A stretch of 43,561 nt of DNA from a bacterium (GTDB lineage Bacteria > Zhuqueibacterota > QNDG01 > JABMRT01), in NCBI GenBank assembly GCA_011046415.1, contig DSAP01000024.1, forward strand, positions 1 through 43,561, written 5' to 3'. Position 1 is the first letter of the stretch. Each line of letters begins with the position of its first letter. The position numbers and the translations under genes are program-made. Positions 32,025 to 41,981 of the stretch are shown here, piece by piece. Under the pieces are notes generated by a model. That model worked only from the letters and a program-made list of their open reading frames with translations, made no database searches and had not been told where the DNA came from.

Positions 32025-34254
32025 AATCCTGATATTATGGCTGTGCACGGCCTCTCTCTCCGCCTTCGGAGAACGGCTGTCGAATCCCCGGACCGAGGAA
32101 AGAGTCGGCCGGCTGATCCGGAATATGACCCTCGAAGAAAAAATCGGACAGATGACCCAGCGGAGCGGACGGGGCGGGGTGAAGGCATTCCGGGAGGAAA
32201 TCCGGCTGGGAAGGATCGGTTCCATCCTCAATGAGGTGGATGCGGACAGCGTCAACGCACTCCAGCGCATCGCGGTCGAAGAGAGTCCGAACGGGATCCC
32301 GCTCCTCATCGGGCGGGATGTGATCCATGGCTTCCGTACGATTTTCCCCATTCCCCTGGGACTGGCCGCGACCTGGAACCCCGCACTCGTGGAAAAGGGA
32401 GCGCGCATCGCCGCGGTCGAGGCGGCGTCCTCGGGGGTCCACTGGACCTTCGCCCCCATGATGGACATCGCACGCGATCCGCGCTGGGGGAGGATCGCGG
32501 AGGGATTCGGGGAAGATCCGTATCTCGCCGCCGTGATGTCCGTCGCCATGATCCGCGGTTTCCAGGGCGATGATCTGTCCGGCCCGGCTTCACTCGCCGC
32601 GTGCGCAAAACATTTCGCGGGATACGGCGCGGCCGAGGGCGGTCGCGATTACAATACCGTGATGATGTCTGAAAACGAGCTGCGCGATGTGTATTTGCCG
32701 CCGTTCAGGGCCAGTGTCGACGCGGGCTGCGCGACGTTCATGGCCGCATTCAACGAACTGAACGGGGTCCCGGCTTCCGGCAGTTCGTTTCTTTTCCGCC
32801 GTATCCTGCGGGATGAATGGGGCTTCGAAGGATTCGTGGTGAGCGACTGGGCCTCGATCACCCAGATGGTGCCTCACGGATTCGCGGCAGACCACAAACA
32901 GGCCGCGGAAAAGGCGATCCGGGCCGGTATCGACATGGAGATGCAGACCGACTCCTACGTGGCGCATATCCGGGAACTGCTCGATGAAGGCCGGATCACG
33001 ATGGCGATGATCGACGAGGCGGTCGCCAACATCCTGCGCGTCAAGTTCGCCATGGGGCTGTTCGAGCGGCCCTATACGGACGCCTCCCTGTTTCCGCCTC
33101 TTCTGAACGCGGAACATCTCGAGTCCGCGAAACAGGCCGCGCTGCAGAGTGCGGTCCTGCTGAAAAACAACGGTGTCCTGCCCCTGTCCGGCAACCTGAA
33201 ACGGCTCGCCGTGATCGGCCCTCTGGCGGATGCGCCCCATGAACAGCTCGGCACCTGGGTGTTCGACGGCAGGGCCGAGGATGCGGTGACGCCCCTCGCC
33301 GCCCTCAGATCCCGCCTTCCGAACGGGCCGCATGTGGATTATGTGCAGACGCTCGCGTATTCGCGGGACAGGGACACGCGGAATTTCGGCAGGGCTGTGA
33401 AGGCGGCGAAGAAATCGGACGCCGTGCTGTTGTTCCTGGGAGAGGAAGCCATCCTCTCGGGCGAGGCGCATTGCCGGGCCGATCTGAATCTGCCCGGTGC
33501 GCAGGACGCGCTGGTTGACGCGATCCGCAAAACCGGCAGGCCGGTCGTCCTCGTGATTTTGGCCGGCCGCCCGCTGACCATCGGGCACCTGCTCGACAGG
33601 GTAGACGCGGTGCTCTACGCATTCCATCCCGGCACGATGGCCGGTCCCGCGCTGGCCGATCTCCTCTTCGGGACCGAATCGCCCTCCGGCAAGCTGACCG
33701 TGACCTTCCCGAAAGTCGTCGGACAGATCCCCATGTATTACAACCACAAGAATACGGGACGACCGCCCCGCGCGGAAAGCTGGGTCCACATCGACGCAAT
33801 CGAAGTGGGCGTCTGGCAGACCTCGCTCGGGAATGAATCCCACTACCTTGACGCAGGATTTCTTCCCGAATTTCCCTTCGGATACGGCCTTTCCTACACC
33901 GCGTTCGATTACCGGAACCTGAAACTGTCTTCCGGCACCATCCGGCACGGCGACTCCCTGACCGTTGCGGCGGATATACGGAACACCGGCAGTCTCGCCG
34001 CGGATGAGATCGTCCAGCTCTATATCCGGGACCGGGTCGGGGACATCACCCGGCCGGTGAAAGAGCTGAAAGGATTCCGGCGAATCCGTCTGGAGCCGGG
34101 TGAGACCCGGACCGTCCGCTTCACCCTGAAGACGGAAGACCTCGCCTTCCACAACCGGAAAATGGAATTCGTCACGGAACCCGGCTGGTTCCACGTCTGG
34201 ATCGGCCCGAATTCGGCGGAAGGACTCCGCGGAGAATTCGAAATCGTCCAATAA
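32017..34254 (+). CDS. GH3 beta-glucosidase (BglX-like)
   Basis: An exported 745-residue beta-glucosidase of glycoside hydrolase family 3. Signal peptide at about 1-18; (alpha/beta)8 domain with substrate residues KHF (198-200) and the nucleophile Asp277 in GFVVSDWAS; alpha/beta sandwich (about 370-560); C-terminal fibronectin-III-like domain (about 650-740). The N-terminal GQMTQRSG and GRDVIHGFRTIFPIPLG are typical of the BglX branch. It should release glucose from beta-gluco-oligosaccharides in the periplasm. Coupled to the symporter gene by overlap; GH17 follows 23 bases later. Confidence 0.94.
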   Translation: MRRILILWLCTASLSAFGERLSNPRTEERVGRLIRNMTLEEKIGQMTQRSGRGGVKAFREEIRLGRIGSILNEVDADSVNALQRIAVEESPNGIPLLIGRDVIHGFRTIFPIPLGLAATWNPALVEKGARIAAVEAASSGVHWTFAPMMDIARDPRWGRIAEGFGEDPYLAAVMSVAMIRGFQGDDLSGPASLAACAKHFAGYGAAEGGRDYNTVMMSENELRDVYLPPFRASVDAGCATFMAAFNELNGVPASGSSFLFRRILRDEWGFEGFVVSDWASITQMVPHGFAADHKQAAEKAIRAGIDMEMQTDSYVAHIRELLDEGRITMAMIDEAVANILRVKFAMGLFERPYTDASLFPPLLNAEHLESAKQAALQSAVLLKNNGVLPLSGNLKRLAVIGPLADAPHEQLGTWVFDGRAEDAVTPLAALRSRLPNGPHVDYVQTLAYSRDRDTRNFGRAVKAAKKSDAVLLFLGEEAILSGEAHCRADLNLPGAQDALVDAIRKTGRPVVLVILAGRPLTIGHLLDRVDAVLYAFHPGTMAGPALADLLFGTESPSGKLTVTFPKVVGQIPMYYNHKNTGRPPRAESWVHIDAIEVGVWQTSLGNESHYLDAGFLPEFPFGYGLSYTAFDYRNLKLSSGTIRHGDSLTVAADIRNTGSLAADEIVQLYIRDRVGDITRPVKELKGFRRIRLEPGETRTVRFTLKTEDLAFHNRKMEFVTEPGWFHVWIGPNSAEGLRGEFEIVQ

Positions 34255-34277
34255 GAAAACCGAAAGCGGGGAATGGA

Positions 34278-35264
34278 ATGAACAGGCACCGTCTCGTATT
34301 GTCTTTTTGGATCGGCGTCCTCCTGCTGGGCGGATGCGGACCCCGGACCCGATCCGTCGCGGTCGATCTCACCAGACAGCAATGGAACGGCCGGGCGATC
34401 TCTTACAGCGGGTACCGCGCGGGCCAGGATCCCCGGACGCAGACCTATCCGTCCCGGGAGCAGGTCCTCGAGGATTTACGGATCCTCGAAAAGAATTGGC
34501 GGATCATCCGGACCTACGGCGCCGACCGGCACAGCGAGGACGTACTCGAAGTCATCCGTGAGAACCGGCTCCGCCTCTCCGTCCTGCTCGGCATCTGGCT
34601 CGACGGCGAGCCGGGAAACGAGGCCGAAAACGCCGTTCAGATCGAAAACGGCATCCGTCTCGCGAACGCCTATCCGGATGTCGTGGTCGCGGTCAACGTG
34701 GGCAACGAGATCCTGGTGCACTGGTCCGATCACAGGGTCCCGGAAGACCGGGTCATCCAATATGTGCGAAGGGTTCGGGAAGAAATCCGGCAGCCGGTGA
34801 CCGTGGCGGATGACGTGATCTACTGGCGCGAACACGGCAAAGCCCTCTCCGAAGTCGTCGATTTCGTGAGTATGCATACCTATCCGATGTGGTGGGGTCA
34901 GGATATCGACGATGCCATGCCTATGACCCGGGCCCATTTTCAGAGCGTGCGTGATTTTTTGCCGGACAAGACCATCGTGATCAGCGAGGCCGGATGGGCG
35001 ACCTACACGGAGGGAGAGCTCCATGCCCCCCGGGCCGGGGACGAGATCAAGCAGAAGCGCTATTTCGAGGAACTGATGGCGTGGGCGGAACAAAACGGGG
35101 TGACGGTGTTCTATTTCGAGGCCTTCGACGAACCCTGGAAGGGCACGGGCACGGAAGGGCACTGGGGATTGTTCACGGAAGGCCGGAAGGCCAAACCGGC
35201 TATGCAGGACTGGTATCCCGAACGGATGCCGGACGGCCCGACGTCTCCGGTGTATGGAGATTGA
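34278..35264 (+). CDS. GH17-type beta-1,3-glucan-active lipoprotein
   Basis: A 328-residue lipoprotein: signal peptide with lipobox LGGC (Cys20), then a TIM barrel of the GH17 kind. The acid/base Glu144 lies in VNVGNEILV, and the nucleophile Glu237 in IVISEAGWAT; HTYPMWWG and FYFEAFDEPWK are also typical. GH17 enzymes cut or transglycosylate beta-1,3-glucans. Being lipid-anchored, it probably works at the outer membrane or in the periplasm on oligosaccharides. It sits between the GH3 and phosphorylase-like genes of the same operon. GGGGAATGG precedes the ATG. Confidence 0.88.
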   Translation: MNRHRLVLSFWIGVLLLGGCGPRTRSVAVDLTRQQWNGRAISYSGYRAGQDPRTQTYPSREQVLEDLRILEKNWRIIRTYGADRHSEDVLEVIRENRLRLSVLLGIWLDGEPGNEAENAVQIENGIRLANAYPDVVVAVNVGNEILVHWSDHRVPEDRVIQYVRRVREEIRQPVTVADDVIYWREHGKALSEVVDFVSMHTYPMWWGQDIDDAMPMTRAHFQSVRDFLPDKTIVISEAGWATYTEGELHAPRAGDEIKQKRYFEELMAWAEQNGVTVFYFEAFDEPWKGTGTEGHWGLFTEGRKAKPAMQDWYPERMPDGPTSPVYGD

Positions 35265-35408
35265 GAATCCCGCCGGCAGTCGATATGTGGCGAAAGGCAA
35301 CGGACGGCGGGTGATCCGAAATTCAGGATTGGAGATTCAAAATCCAAGACAGGTGGCGGTTGGCCAGGGGCGATTTTTTTTATCAGGCAGGATAAAACAG
35401 GATGGACC

Positions 35409-35413
35409 GGAGG
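35409..35413 (+). promoter_or_regulatory. Ribosome site deciding a TTG start
   Basis: GGAGG with eight bases of spacing precedes TTG at 35422. The alternative ATG at 35254 has no ribosome site and overlaps the GH17 gene. This supports the shorter phosphorylase-like protein. Confidence 0.6.
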
Positions 35414-35421
35414 CCGGATTC

Positions 35422-38400
35422 TTGAAACTTCACATCGGCAAGCCGCCGCTCGCGGCGCAACGAAAGACCGCGGCCGGCGGCTATATGGACATGGACGGGG
35501 AACGGTTTTACCGGATCGCGGATTATGACGGCATGCCGCTTTTCCTGATGGCCGTGGTCAGCGCGTCGGATCACTGGATGTTCGTCTCGAGCGGCGGTGG
35601 TCTGACTGCCGGAAGAAAGGATCCGGACAACGCGCTCTTCCCCTATGATACGGACGACCGCATCCACGAAGGCGGGGAACACACGGGCGGGAAGACGATC
35701 CTCCGGGTCACCCGCGGGGACTCGGACTTCCTCTGGGAGCCTTTTTCCGGACGGTACCGGGGCGCATACGCCGTCCGGCGGAATCTGTACAAGAACATCC
35801 CGGGCAACAAGCTGATTTTCGAAGAGGTCAATTTGGATCTCGGATTGACCTTCCGCGCCGCGTGGATCCCGGGCGAGCGGTTCGGATTCATCCGGCGGAC
35901 CACACTGATCAACGATTCCGAAAGGACCGTCCGCATCGACCTGATGGACGGGATACAGAACATCCTGCCTTGGGGCATCACCCGGCGTTTCCAGATGGAA
36001 TACAGCACGCTCGCGGACGGATACAAGAAAAACGAACTCGATCCCGGCACCGGGCTGGGGATCTTCCGCCTGAGCTCGGTTCCGACCGACAAGGCCGAGC
36101 CGAACGAGGCGCTGCGGGTCACGACGGTCTGGTCCGAGGGGGTCGAAACCGCCGTGCATCTTCTCTCCTCCCGGCAGCTCGACCGGTTCCGCGACGGAGA
36201 AAGCCTGACCGAAGAACGCGACGTCCGCGGGACGCGGGGTGCGTATTTCCTGAACGCCCGGTTCGATCTGGACGGCGGAGAACACAAGGTGTGGCACATC
36301 GTCGCCGAGGTCGGCCAGGACGCGTCGGATGCGGCCGGATTGAAACGGATGCTCGCGTCCGGAACGGCGCTCCGGGAACAGATCGATGAGGATGTCTCCC
36401 GCAGCACGGAAAACCTCGTCCGGATCGTCTCCGAGGCGGACGGGCTGCAATCCGGCGGGGACCCCCTGAGCGATCACCGCCATTTCAACGACGTCCTTTT
36501 CAATGTGATGCGCGGCGGGATTTTCGACCGGGATTACCGGATCGACCGATCCGACCTGCTCCGTTTCATCCGGGGCGCCGATGCCGCCCTGTTCGGCCGT
36601 CATGAGGAATTCCTCCTGAGCCTGCCGGAGGAAATCCGCCACCCGGAATTGTCCGCCCGGATTCAGGACCGGGCCGATCCCGGACTTGAGAGCGTCTGCC
36701 TCGAATACCTGCCCCTCACCTTCGGACGCCGGCACGGCGATCCAAGCCGTCCCTGGAACAGTTTCTCCATCGACATCAAGGACGCGCACGGAAATAAGGT
36801 CCTCGCCTATCAGGGAAACTGGCGGGATCTGTTCCAGAACTGGGAGGCGCTGGCTCTGTCTTTTCCCGGATATCTCGAAAGCATGATCGCGAAATTCCTG
36901 AACGCCTCCACCGCCGACGGATACAATCCTTACCGGGTCACGCGGGACGGATACGAATGGGAAACGCTCGACCCGGACGACGCCTGGTCCTATATCGGAT
37001 ACTGGGGCGATCATCAGATCGTCTATCTGCTCAGGCTGATGGAACTCTCGGACCGGTTTCATCCGGGCGCGTTCCGGTCCTTCCTGGACCGGGATGTATT
37101 CTCCTATGCACATGTCCCGTACCGGATCAGAGGATACGACGATCTGTGGAAAGATCCCCGCAACACCCTCGATTTCGACGCCGGCCTGCACGCGCATATC
37201 GAAGCACGCGTCCAGCGGACCGGGAGCCGGGGAAAGTGCCTTCCGGGGGCGGACGACGCGCCCGTCCTCGTGAACCTGACCGAGAAATTGCTCGTGCCCG
37301 TACTCGCCAAATTGTCCAATTTCATTCCCGAAGCCGGGATCTGGATGAACACCCAGCGGCCCGAATGGAACGACGCCAACAACGCCCTGGTCGGATACGG
37401 CGTGTCCGTCGTCACACTCTGTTATCTGCGGCGCTTCACGGCGTTTCTGGAGGCGCTGTTCGAGGGAATCCCGGAGACGGGATTCCCGGTGTCTGAGGAA
37501 GTCGCGGCATGGTTCGATGGGATCTTCTCGGCGTTCGACCGCTTCGCCGGGCTGCTCGAGGGACCGATTTCACGGACGGACCGGAAATCCCTGCTGGACG
37601 CGCTCGGAGAGGCGGGCGGAAGATACCGGCAATCGCTGTACCGGCGCGGCCTGTCCGGAAAACGACGGTGTCTCCCGGCGGATTCCCTGGGGGCGTTCTG
37701 CCGGCTGACGCGCAGATTCCTCGACCATGCGATCCGCGCGAACCGGCGGGAAGACGGGCTTTATCATGCGTACAATCTGATGCAGGCGGACGGGGAGGGG
37801 ATCGGAATCCGCAGGCTGGCCGAGATGCTGGAGGGCCAGGTCGCCGTGCTGAGCGCCGGCATTCTGACCCCCCGTGAATCGCTCGGCCTCCTCGACACGC
37901 TCAGGCGAAGCACCCTCTATCGCGCGGACCAGGAGAGCTACCTCCTCTATCCAGACCGTACGCTCCCCCAATTCCTCGAGCGGAACCGCATTCCCTCCGT
38001 CGCCGTCGATGCCTCACCGTTGCTCTCCCGGCTTTTGGCGGAGGGCGACTCGCAGGTCGTGGTCCGGGACGCGGACGGTGAGGTGCATTTCAACGCGGAC
38101 TTGCGGAACGCCCGGCTTCTTAACGAGCGTCTCGGGTCCATGGCCGGCGGGCCCTATGAGGCACTGATCAGGGAGGAGAAAGAATCCCTCCTCAGCCTGT
38201 ACGAGACGGTGTTCGACCACCGGTCCTTTACCGGCCGATCGGGTACCTTTTTCAAATACGAGGGACTCGGATGCATCTACTGGCACATGGTCTCGAAGCT
38301 GCGCCTGGCCGTTCAGGAGGTGTTTTTTCACGCATGCGAAAAGAAGGCGGCCCCGGAGACACGGAGGGGACTGCGGAGGCATTACGAGGAAATCCGGGAG

Positions 38401-38889
38401 GGGATCGGCGTGCACAAGCCGCCCGACCGGTACGGCGCTTTCCCCACGGATCCCTATTCACACACGCCGGGGTTCGCGGGCGTTCAGCAGCCCGGCATGA
38501 CCGGTCAGGTCAAGGAAGACATCCTGTCTCGTTTCGGGGAACTGGGCCTCCATATCCGGGACGGCCGGATCGGTTTCCGCCCGGACCTGCTGCACCCCGA
38601 TGCATTCCTCCGGGAACCCGGGACGTTCGTATTTTACGATGTGCGTGGACGGCGACAGACCCTTCCCCTGGAGGCGTGCACCCTGGCCTTCACCTATTGC
38701 CGGATTCCGGTCGTGATTCACCGGACGGGCCGCCCTGAAATCCGCGTCACGACTGTCCGGGAAGCGCAGGTTCATCCGGGTCTCATGCTGGATGCACAGA
38801 CCAGCGACTTGATTTTCAGGAGGAGCGGAGATGTCGTCAGGCTGGATGTTTTTTATCCCGGAGAATCCTCAGAAGACCCTGAATTTTAA
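35422..38889 (+). CDS. Large glycoside phosphorylase-like protein (GH94/GH149/GH161-like)
   Basis: About 1155 residues from the TTG start (1211 from ATG 35254). An N-terminal beta-rich domain (KLHIGKPPLAAQRK, GMPLFLMAVVS, DHWMFVSSGGGL) precedes a long helical barrel. The segment around residue 651, IWMNTQRPEWNDANNALVG, resembles the catalytic Asp region (WND) of GH94-like phosphorylases. The length suits the GH149 or GH161 beta-1,3-glucan phosphorylases, which often lie with GH17 and GH3 genes. It should split beta-1,3-gluco-oligosaccharides with phosphate in the cytoplasm; no signal peptide is seen. Family assignment is by eye and context, not alignment. The last 21 bases overlap the convergent outer-membrane gene. 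Confidence 0.7.
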   Translation: MKLHIGKPPLAAQRKTAAGGYMDMDGERFYRIADYDGMPLFLMAVVSASDHWMFVSSGGGLTAGRKDPDNALFPYDTDDRIHEGGEHTGGKTILRVTRGDSDFLWEPFSGRYRGAYAVRRNLYKNIPGNKLIFEEVNLDLGLTFRAAWIPGERFGFIRRTTLINDSERTVRIDLMDGIQNILPWGITRRFQMEYSTLADGYKKNELDPGTGLGIFRLSSVPTDKAEPNEALRVTTVWSEGVETAVHLLSSRQLDRFRDGESLTEERDVRGTRGAYFLNARFDLDGGEHKVWHIVAEVGQDASDAAGLKRMLASGTALREQIDEDVSRSTENLVRIVSEADGLQSGGDPLSDHRHFNDVLFNVMRGGIFDRDYRIDRSDLLRFIRGADAALFGRHEEFLLSLPEEIRHPELSARIQDRADPGLESVCLEYLPLTFGRRHGDPSRPWNSFSIDIKDAHGNKVLAYQGNWRDLFQNWEALALSFPGYLESMIAKFLNASTADGYNPYRVTRDGYEWETLDPDDAWSYIGYWGDHQIVYLLRLMELSDRFHPGAFRSFLDRDVFSYAHVPYRIRGYDDLWKDPRNTLDFDAGLHAHIEARVQRTGSRGKCLPGADDAPVLVNLTEKLLVPVLAKLSNFIPEAGIWMNTQRPEWNDANNALVGYGVSVVTLCYLRRFTAFLEALFEGIPETGFPVSEEVAAWFDGIFSAFDRFAGLLEGPISRTDRKSLLDALGEAGGRYRQSLYRRGLSGKRRCLPADSLGAFCRLTRRFLDHAIRANRREDGLYHAYNLMQADGEGIGIRRLAEMLEGQVAVLSAGILTPRESLGLLDTLRRSTLYRADQESYLLYPDRTLPQFLERNRIPSVAVDASPLLSRLLAEGDSQVVVRDADGEVHFNADLRNARLLNERLGSMAGGPYEALIREEKESLLSLYETVFDHRSFTGRSGTFFKYEGLGCIYWHMVSKLRLAVQEVFFHACEKKAAPETRRGLRRHYEEIREGIGVHKPPDRYGAFPTDPYSHTPGFAGVQQPGMTGQVKEDILSRFGELGLHIRDGRIGFRPDLLHPDAFLREPGTFVFYDVRGRRQTLPLEACTLAFTYCRIPVVIHRTGRPEIRVTTVREAQVHPGLMLDAQTSDLIFRRSGDVVRLDVFYPGESSEDPEF

Positions 38890-39795
38890 CCCCAGCGACA
38901 CCACGCCATAGGCTTTCCACCCCTTCAGCGACTCCGCGATCACCCCGTCCTGCTCGGCCGTCGGCCCGAGCATGTTTGTCGCCACGAGCCGCACATGGGG
39001 GGATTTCTGATAGAAGACGCCGATATCGAGGACGAAACCGACGGTGCCCTTCGCCGGGCTGCCCCAGCCGAATCCGACATAGGGCACATGTTTGTCGAAA
39101 TCGATCGAGCCGGTCAAGTTGCCGATTTCTTCGGGGGAATAGGCTCTGCCGCCATAGGTGTAGGTGCCCGTCGGTGTGACAAGCAGTTGGATGGCATTCC
39201 GGTTTTCGACCAGCCCGAAGGTGAGGTGATAGCTTCCTCCGAGGGGATGCCAGTCCATCAAATAATAGAGGGATTTGAGTCGGACATCCGCCTCATAGTT
39301 ATATTCATCATCGGTGTTCTCGCCCTGATAGGCTATAGAAAAGGCGTGACATCCGATCCGCAAGCCCAGCCTGGGATGCAAACCGAGCCCCAGTTCGCCT
39401 CCGAATCCGAGCGAACCCGCACGCCCGGAGACCCCGGCGCTCAGCTTCCAGCGCGAAGGCCCCGGCGTCCGGTAGGTTCCGGCTATCTGCGGTTTCCCGA
39501 AGATCAGTTCATCTCCAACCATCAGTGTCCGGTTCTGATGTGGCCGGGTCAGCCTCACCGCGCAGGCATCTCCCTGCCGGCGGACCACCGTCACCTCGCC
39601 GACCTCGAGGGTCCGGTTCCCGGTCCGGCGCACGACGTTCAGCCGATCTCCCTCGGACACTCTGAACAGAGGGTCTTCCCGGACCAAACCAAATTCGCCG
39701 CCCTGCACGACCCGGACGATGGGAAGGCCGTCCTGCGCATGCAAAAATCCGGTGAACAGGATGAATAAAGCCAGGACAACCATTCGGGGTTTCAT
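38869..39795 (-). CDS. Outer-membrane beta-barrel-like protein
   Basis: A 308-residue exported protein: signal peptide (about 1-20, ending LHAQD), an N-terminal soluble part (about 25-105) with SH3/flagellar-assembly-like short strands (VSEGDRLNVVRR, VGEVTVVR), then alternating strands from about 115 to the end, terminating in Phe (LGLKFRVF), the outer-membrane assembly signal. No named family is recognised. GGGAGG lies before the ATG. It overlaps the convergent phosphorylase-like gene by 21 bases at the 3' ends. A link with the glucan operon is not shown. Confidence 0.75.
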   Translation of the reverse strand: MKPRMVVLALFILFTGFLHAQDGLPIVRVVQGGEFGLVREDPLFRVSEGDRLNVVRRTGNRTLEVGEVTVVRRQGDACAVRLTRPHQNRTLMVGDELIFGKPQIAGTYRTPGPSRWKLSAGVSGRAGSLGFGGELGLGLHPRLGLRIGCHAFSIAYQGENTDDEYNYEADVRLKSLYYLMDWHPLGGSYHLTFGLVENRNAIQLLVTPTGTYTYGGRAYSPEEIGNLTGSIDFDKHVPYVGFGWGSPAKGTVGFVLDIGVFYQKSPHVRLVATNMLGPTAEQDGVIAESLKGWKAYGVVSLGLKFRVF

Positions 39796-39921
39796 CTGTC
39801 CTCCCTCACATTGAAACGAATCAATTTACGGCGCGGCGTGTTGGGATTCAAGCAAAAAATGATTTTTACGTCCGGTGTCGCGGGAAGGAATTTCACACCA
39901 TGTCCTAAAAACGGAAGACCT

Positions 39922-40530
39922 TCAGTTGAACCGGCGGAGATAGGGAAGGCGGCCGATCATCGCGCGGGTTTGTTCCGCATGGGCCAACAACAAAGTCGTG
40001 GTATCCCAGAGTCCTCCGGTGAGGGATTTCCTGGCGGAATCCGGCATGTCGATGTCGAACGTCAATCCCCCCGCGTCCACCCGCATGGATGCCAGATCGA
40101 TCCGGATTTCCGTAACCGGATCGGTCTCCACGCGCTTGCGGAGCGCCTCGACGTCCCCGCGGGCGGCGCGCACGACCGGGATGCCGAGGACGGTGCAGTT
40201 GCCCGCGAAGATTTCCGCGAAGGATTCCCCGATCACCGCACGGATCCCGTAGCGCATCAGCGCCTGCGGGGCGTGTTCGCGCGAGCTGCCGCACCCGAAA
40301 TTCTTGCCGGCGATGAGGATTTCCGCATTTTTATATGCCGGATCGTTCAGGGGATGGCGCTTCTCCGTCCCGTCCGCTTCGAAGCGCGCGTCGTGAAAGG
40401 CGTACTGGCCCAGCCCGTCGAAGGTGACGCATTTCATGAACCGCGCCGGGATGATGCGGTCCGTGTCGATATCATCCCCGGGCAGGGGGATGCCCCGGCC
40501 GGAGATCCGGGTGATTTGGGTATCGTTCAT
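39922..40530 (-). CDS. leuD: 3-isopropylmalate dehydratase small subunit
   Basis: LeuD, 202 residues, the swivel domain of isopropylmalate isomerase in leucine biosynthesis. Clear motifs: GDDIDTDRIIPARF near the N terminus and GKNFGCGSSREHAPQAL (about 75-91). It forms a heterodimer with LeuC, which is encoded 50 bases upstream on the same strand. GGAAG lies before the ATG. No leuA or leuB is nearby. The length is close to the bacterial long form. Confidence 0.96.
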   Translation of the reverse strand: MNDTQITRISGRGIPLPGDDIDTDRIIPARFMKCVTFDGLGQYAFHDARFEADGTEKRHPLNDPAYKNAEILIAGKNFGCGSSREHAPQALMRYGIRAVIGESFAEIFAGNCTVLGIPVVRAARGDVEALRKRVETDPVTEIRIDLASMRVDAGGLTFDIDMPDSARKSLTGGLWDTTTLLLAHAEQTRAMIGRLPYLRRFN

Positions 40531-40580
40531 AGTCTTCCAATCCGTTCATGCTACAATAAAAATGCCGCACTCCGTGGTTC

Positions 40581-41981
40581 TTAAATCATCTCCCTCACGT
40601 CCGTGATCTCGCCGGCGACCGCCGCGGCCGCTGCCATCGCGGGGCTCAAAAGCAGGGTCCGCCCTGTCGGCGAGCCCTGGCGTCCGATGAAGTTTCGGTT
40701 CGAGGTACTGGCGGAAAGCTGGGTCCCCGTCAGCCTGTCCGGATTCATGGCCAGACACATCGAACAGCCCGGTTCGCGCCATTCGCATCCCGCATCCCTG
40801 AAGATTTCGTGCAGCCCTTCCTTTTCGGCCTCGGCCTTGACCCGCATCGAGCCGGGTACGACCAGGGCTTTCACATGCCCGGCGATTTTTCGCCCTTTCA
40901 GGACGGCGGCGGCGTCCCTGAAATCGGATATCCTGCCGTTCGTGCACGAACCGATGAAGGCCACGTCGATTTTCTGTCCGGCGATCGGACGGCCTTCCTC
41001 GAACCGCATGTGGGCGTAGGCCTGCCGGGCCGTTTCACGATCCTTCTCCGGCAGATCCGAGATCAGGGGCAGGTTTTCCTCCACGGACACGGCCTGGCCG
41101 GGGTTGATGCCCCACGTGACCATGGGCGCGAGGCCGTCCACGTTCATGCGGTATTCGTCATCGAACGTTGCGTCCGCGTCGGATGCGACGGATTTCCAGA
41201 AGCCCAGGGCGCGGTCCCATGCTTCGCCTTCGGGTGCGTATTTTCTTCCCTTCAGATAATCGAATGTGACGGCGTCCGGATTGACATAGCCCACGCGCGC
41301 GCCGCCTTCCACGGACATGTTGCAGAGGGTCATGCGCTCCTCCATGCAGAGGCGTTCGACCGCGGGACCGGCGTATTCATAGGCGTAACCGATGCCGCCC
41401 TCGACGCCGAGATCGGCGAGGATTCTGAGGATGATATCCTTGGCGGTGACGCCCTTCCGGAGGATTCCCTCGATCCACAGCCTGCGCACACCGAGCCGGT
41501 TCATGGCCAGGGTCTGGGTGGCGAGGACGTCCCGGATCTGGGAGGTGCCGATCCCGAAGGCGATGGCCCCGAACGCGCCGTGAGTCGAGGTGTGCGAGTC
41601 GCCGCAGGCGATGGTCATACCGGGCTGGGTCAGTCCCATTTCAGGCCCGATGATGTGCACGATGCCCTGCGCGTCCGTATCCGGCCCGAAGAACGGGATG
41701 CCGAATTCCCGGGTGTTCTTCTCGATGGCCCGGATCATTTCCTCGGCGAGTCCGTCGGCGTAGGGACGGCGCGGGTCTTCGGTGGGCACGATGTGATCCA
41801 CGGTCGCGAAGGTGCGGTCCGGACGGGCGACCGAGAGGCCGCGTTCGCGGATCATGGCGAAGGCCTGCGGCGAGGTGACCTCGTGGATCAGGTGGAGTCC
41901 GATGAAGAGCTGATCCTGTCCCGTCGGCAGCGTGGCGACCTGGTGTAAATCCCAGATTTTGTCGAAGAGGTTTTTTCCCAT
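40581..41981 (-). CDS. leuC: 3-isopropylmalate dehydratase large subunit
   Basis: LeuC, 466 residues, the aconitase-type [4Fe-4S] subunit that isomerises 2- to 3-isopropylmalate for leucine synthesis. The cluster cysteines are Cys346 (FIGSCTNGR), Cys406 and Cys409 (PGCSMC). [12 protein letters not shown] (128-139) is typical. ATG at 41981. The 227 bases upstream, between it and the proton-channel gene, are AT-rich near 42020-42070 and may carry its promoter; I saw no leader peptide rich in leucine and no T-box. Confidence 0.97.
   Translation of the reverse strand: MGKNLFDKIWDLHQVATLPTGQDQLFIGLHLIHEVTSPQAFAMIRERGLSVARPDRTFATVDHIVPTEDPRRPYADGLAEEMIRAIEKNTREFGIPFFGPDTDAQGIVHIIGPEMGLTQPGMTIACGDSHTSTHGAFGAIAFGIGTSQIRDVLATQTLAMNRLGVRRLWIEGILRKGVTAKDIILRILADLGVEGGIGYAYEYAGPAVERLCMEERMTLCNMSVEGGARVGYVNPDAVTFDYLKGRKYAPEGEAWDRALGFWKSVASDADATFDDEYRMNVDGLAPMVTWGINPGQAVSVEENLPLISDLPEKDRETARQAYAHMRFEEGRPIAGQKIDVAFIGSCTNGRISDFRDAAAVLKGRKIAGHVKALVVPGSMRVKAEAEKEGLHEIFRDAGCEWREPGCSMCLAMNPDRLTGTQLSASTSNRNFIGRQGSPTGRTLLLSPAMAAAAAVAGEITDVREMI

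Noticed and set aside
32590-34251. Long minus-strand open frame (553 codons) opposite the GH3 gene
   Set aside because: Low-complexity, Arg/Pro/Gly-rich shadow translation; GH3 motifs prove the plus strand is coding.
35383-37197. Long minus-strand open frame (604 codons) opposite the phosphorylase-like gene
   Set aside because: No family resemblance and the plus-strand product is coherent along its length.
40809-41948. Plus-strand open frame opposite leuC
   Set aside because: Shadow of leuC, whose cluster cysteines and aconitase motifs are unambiguous.
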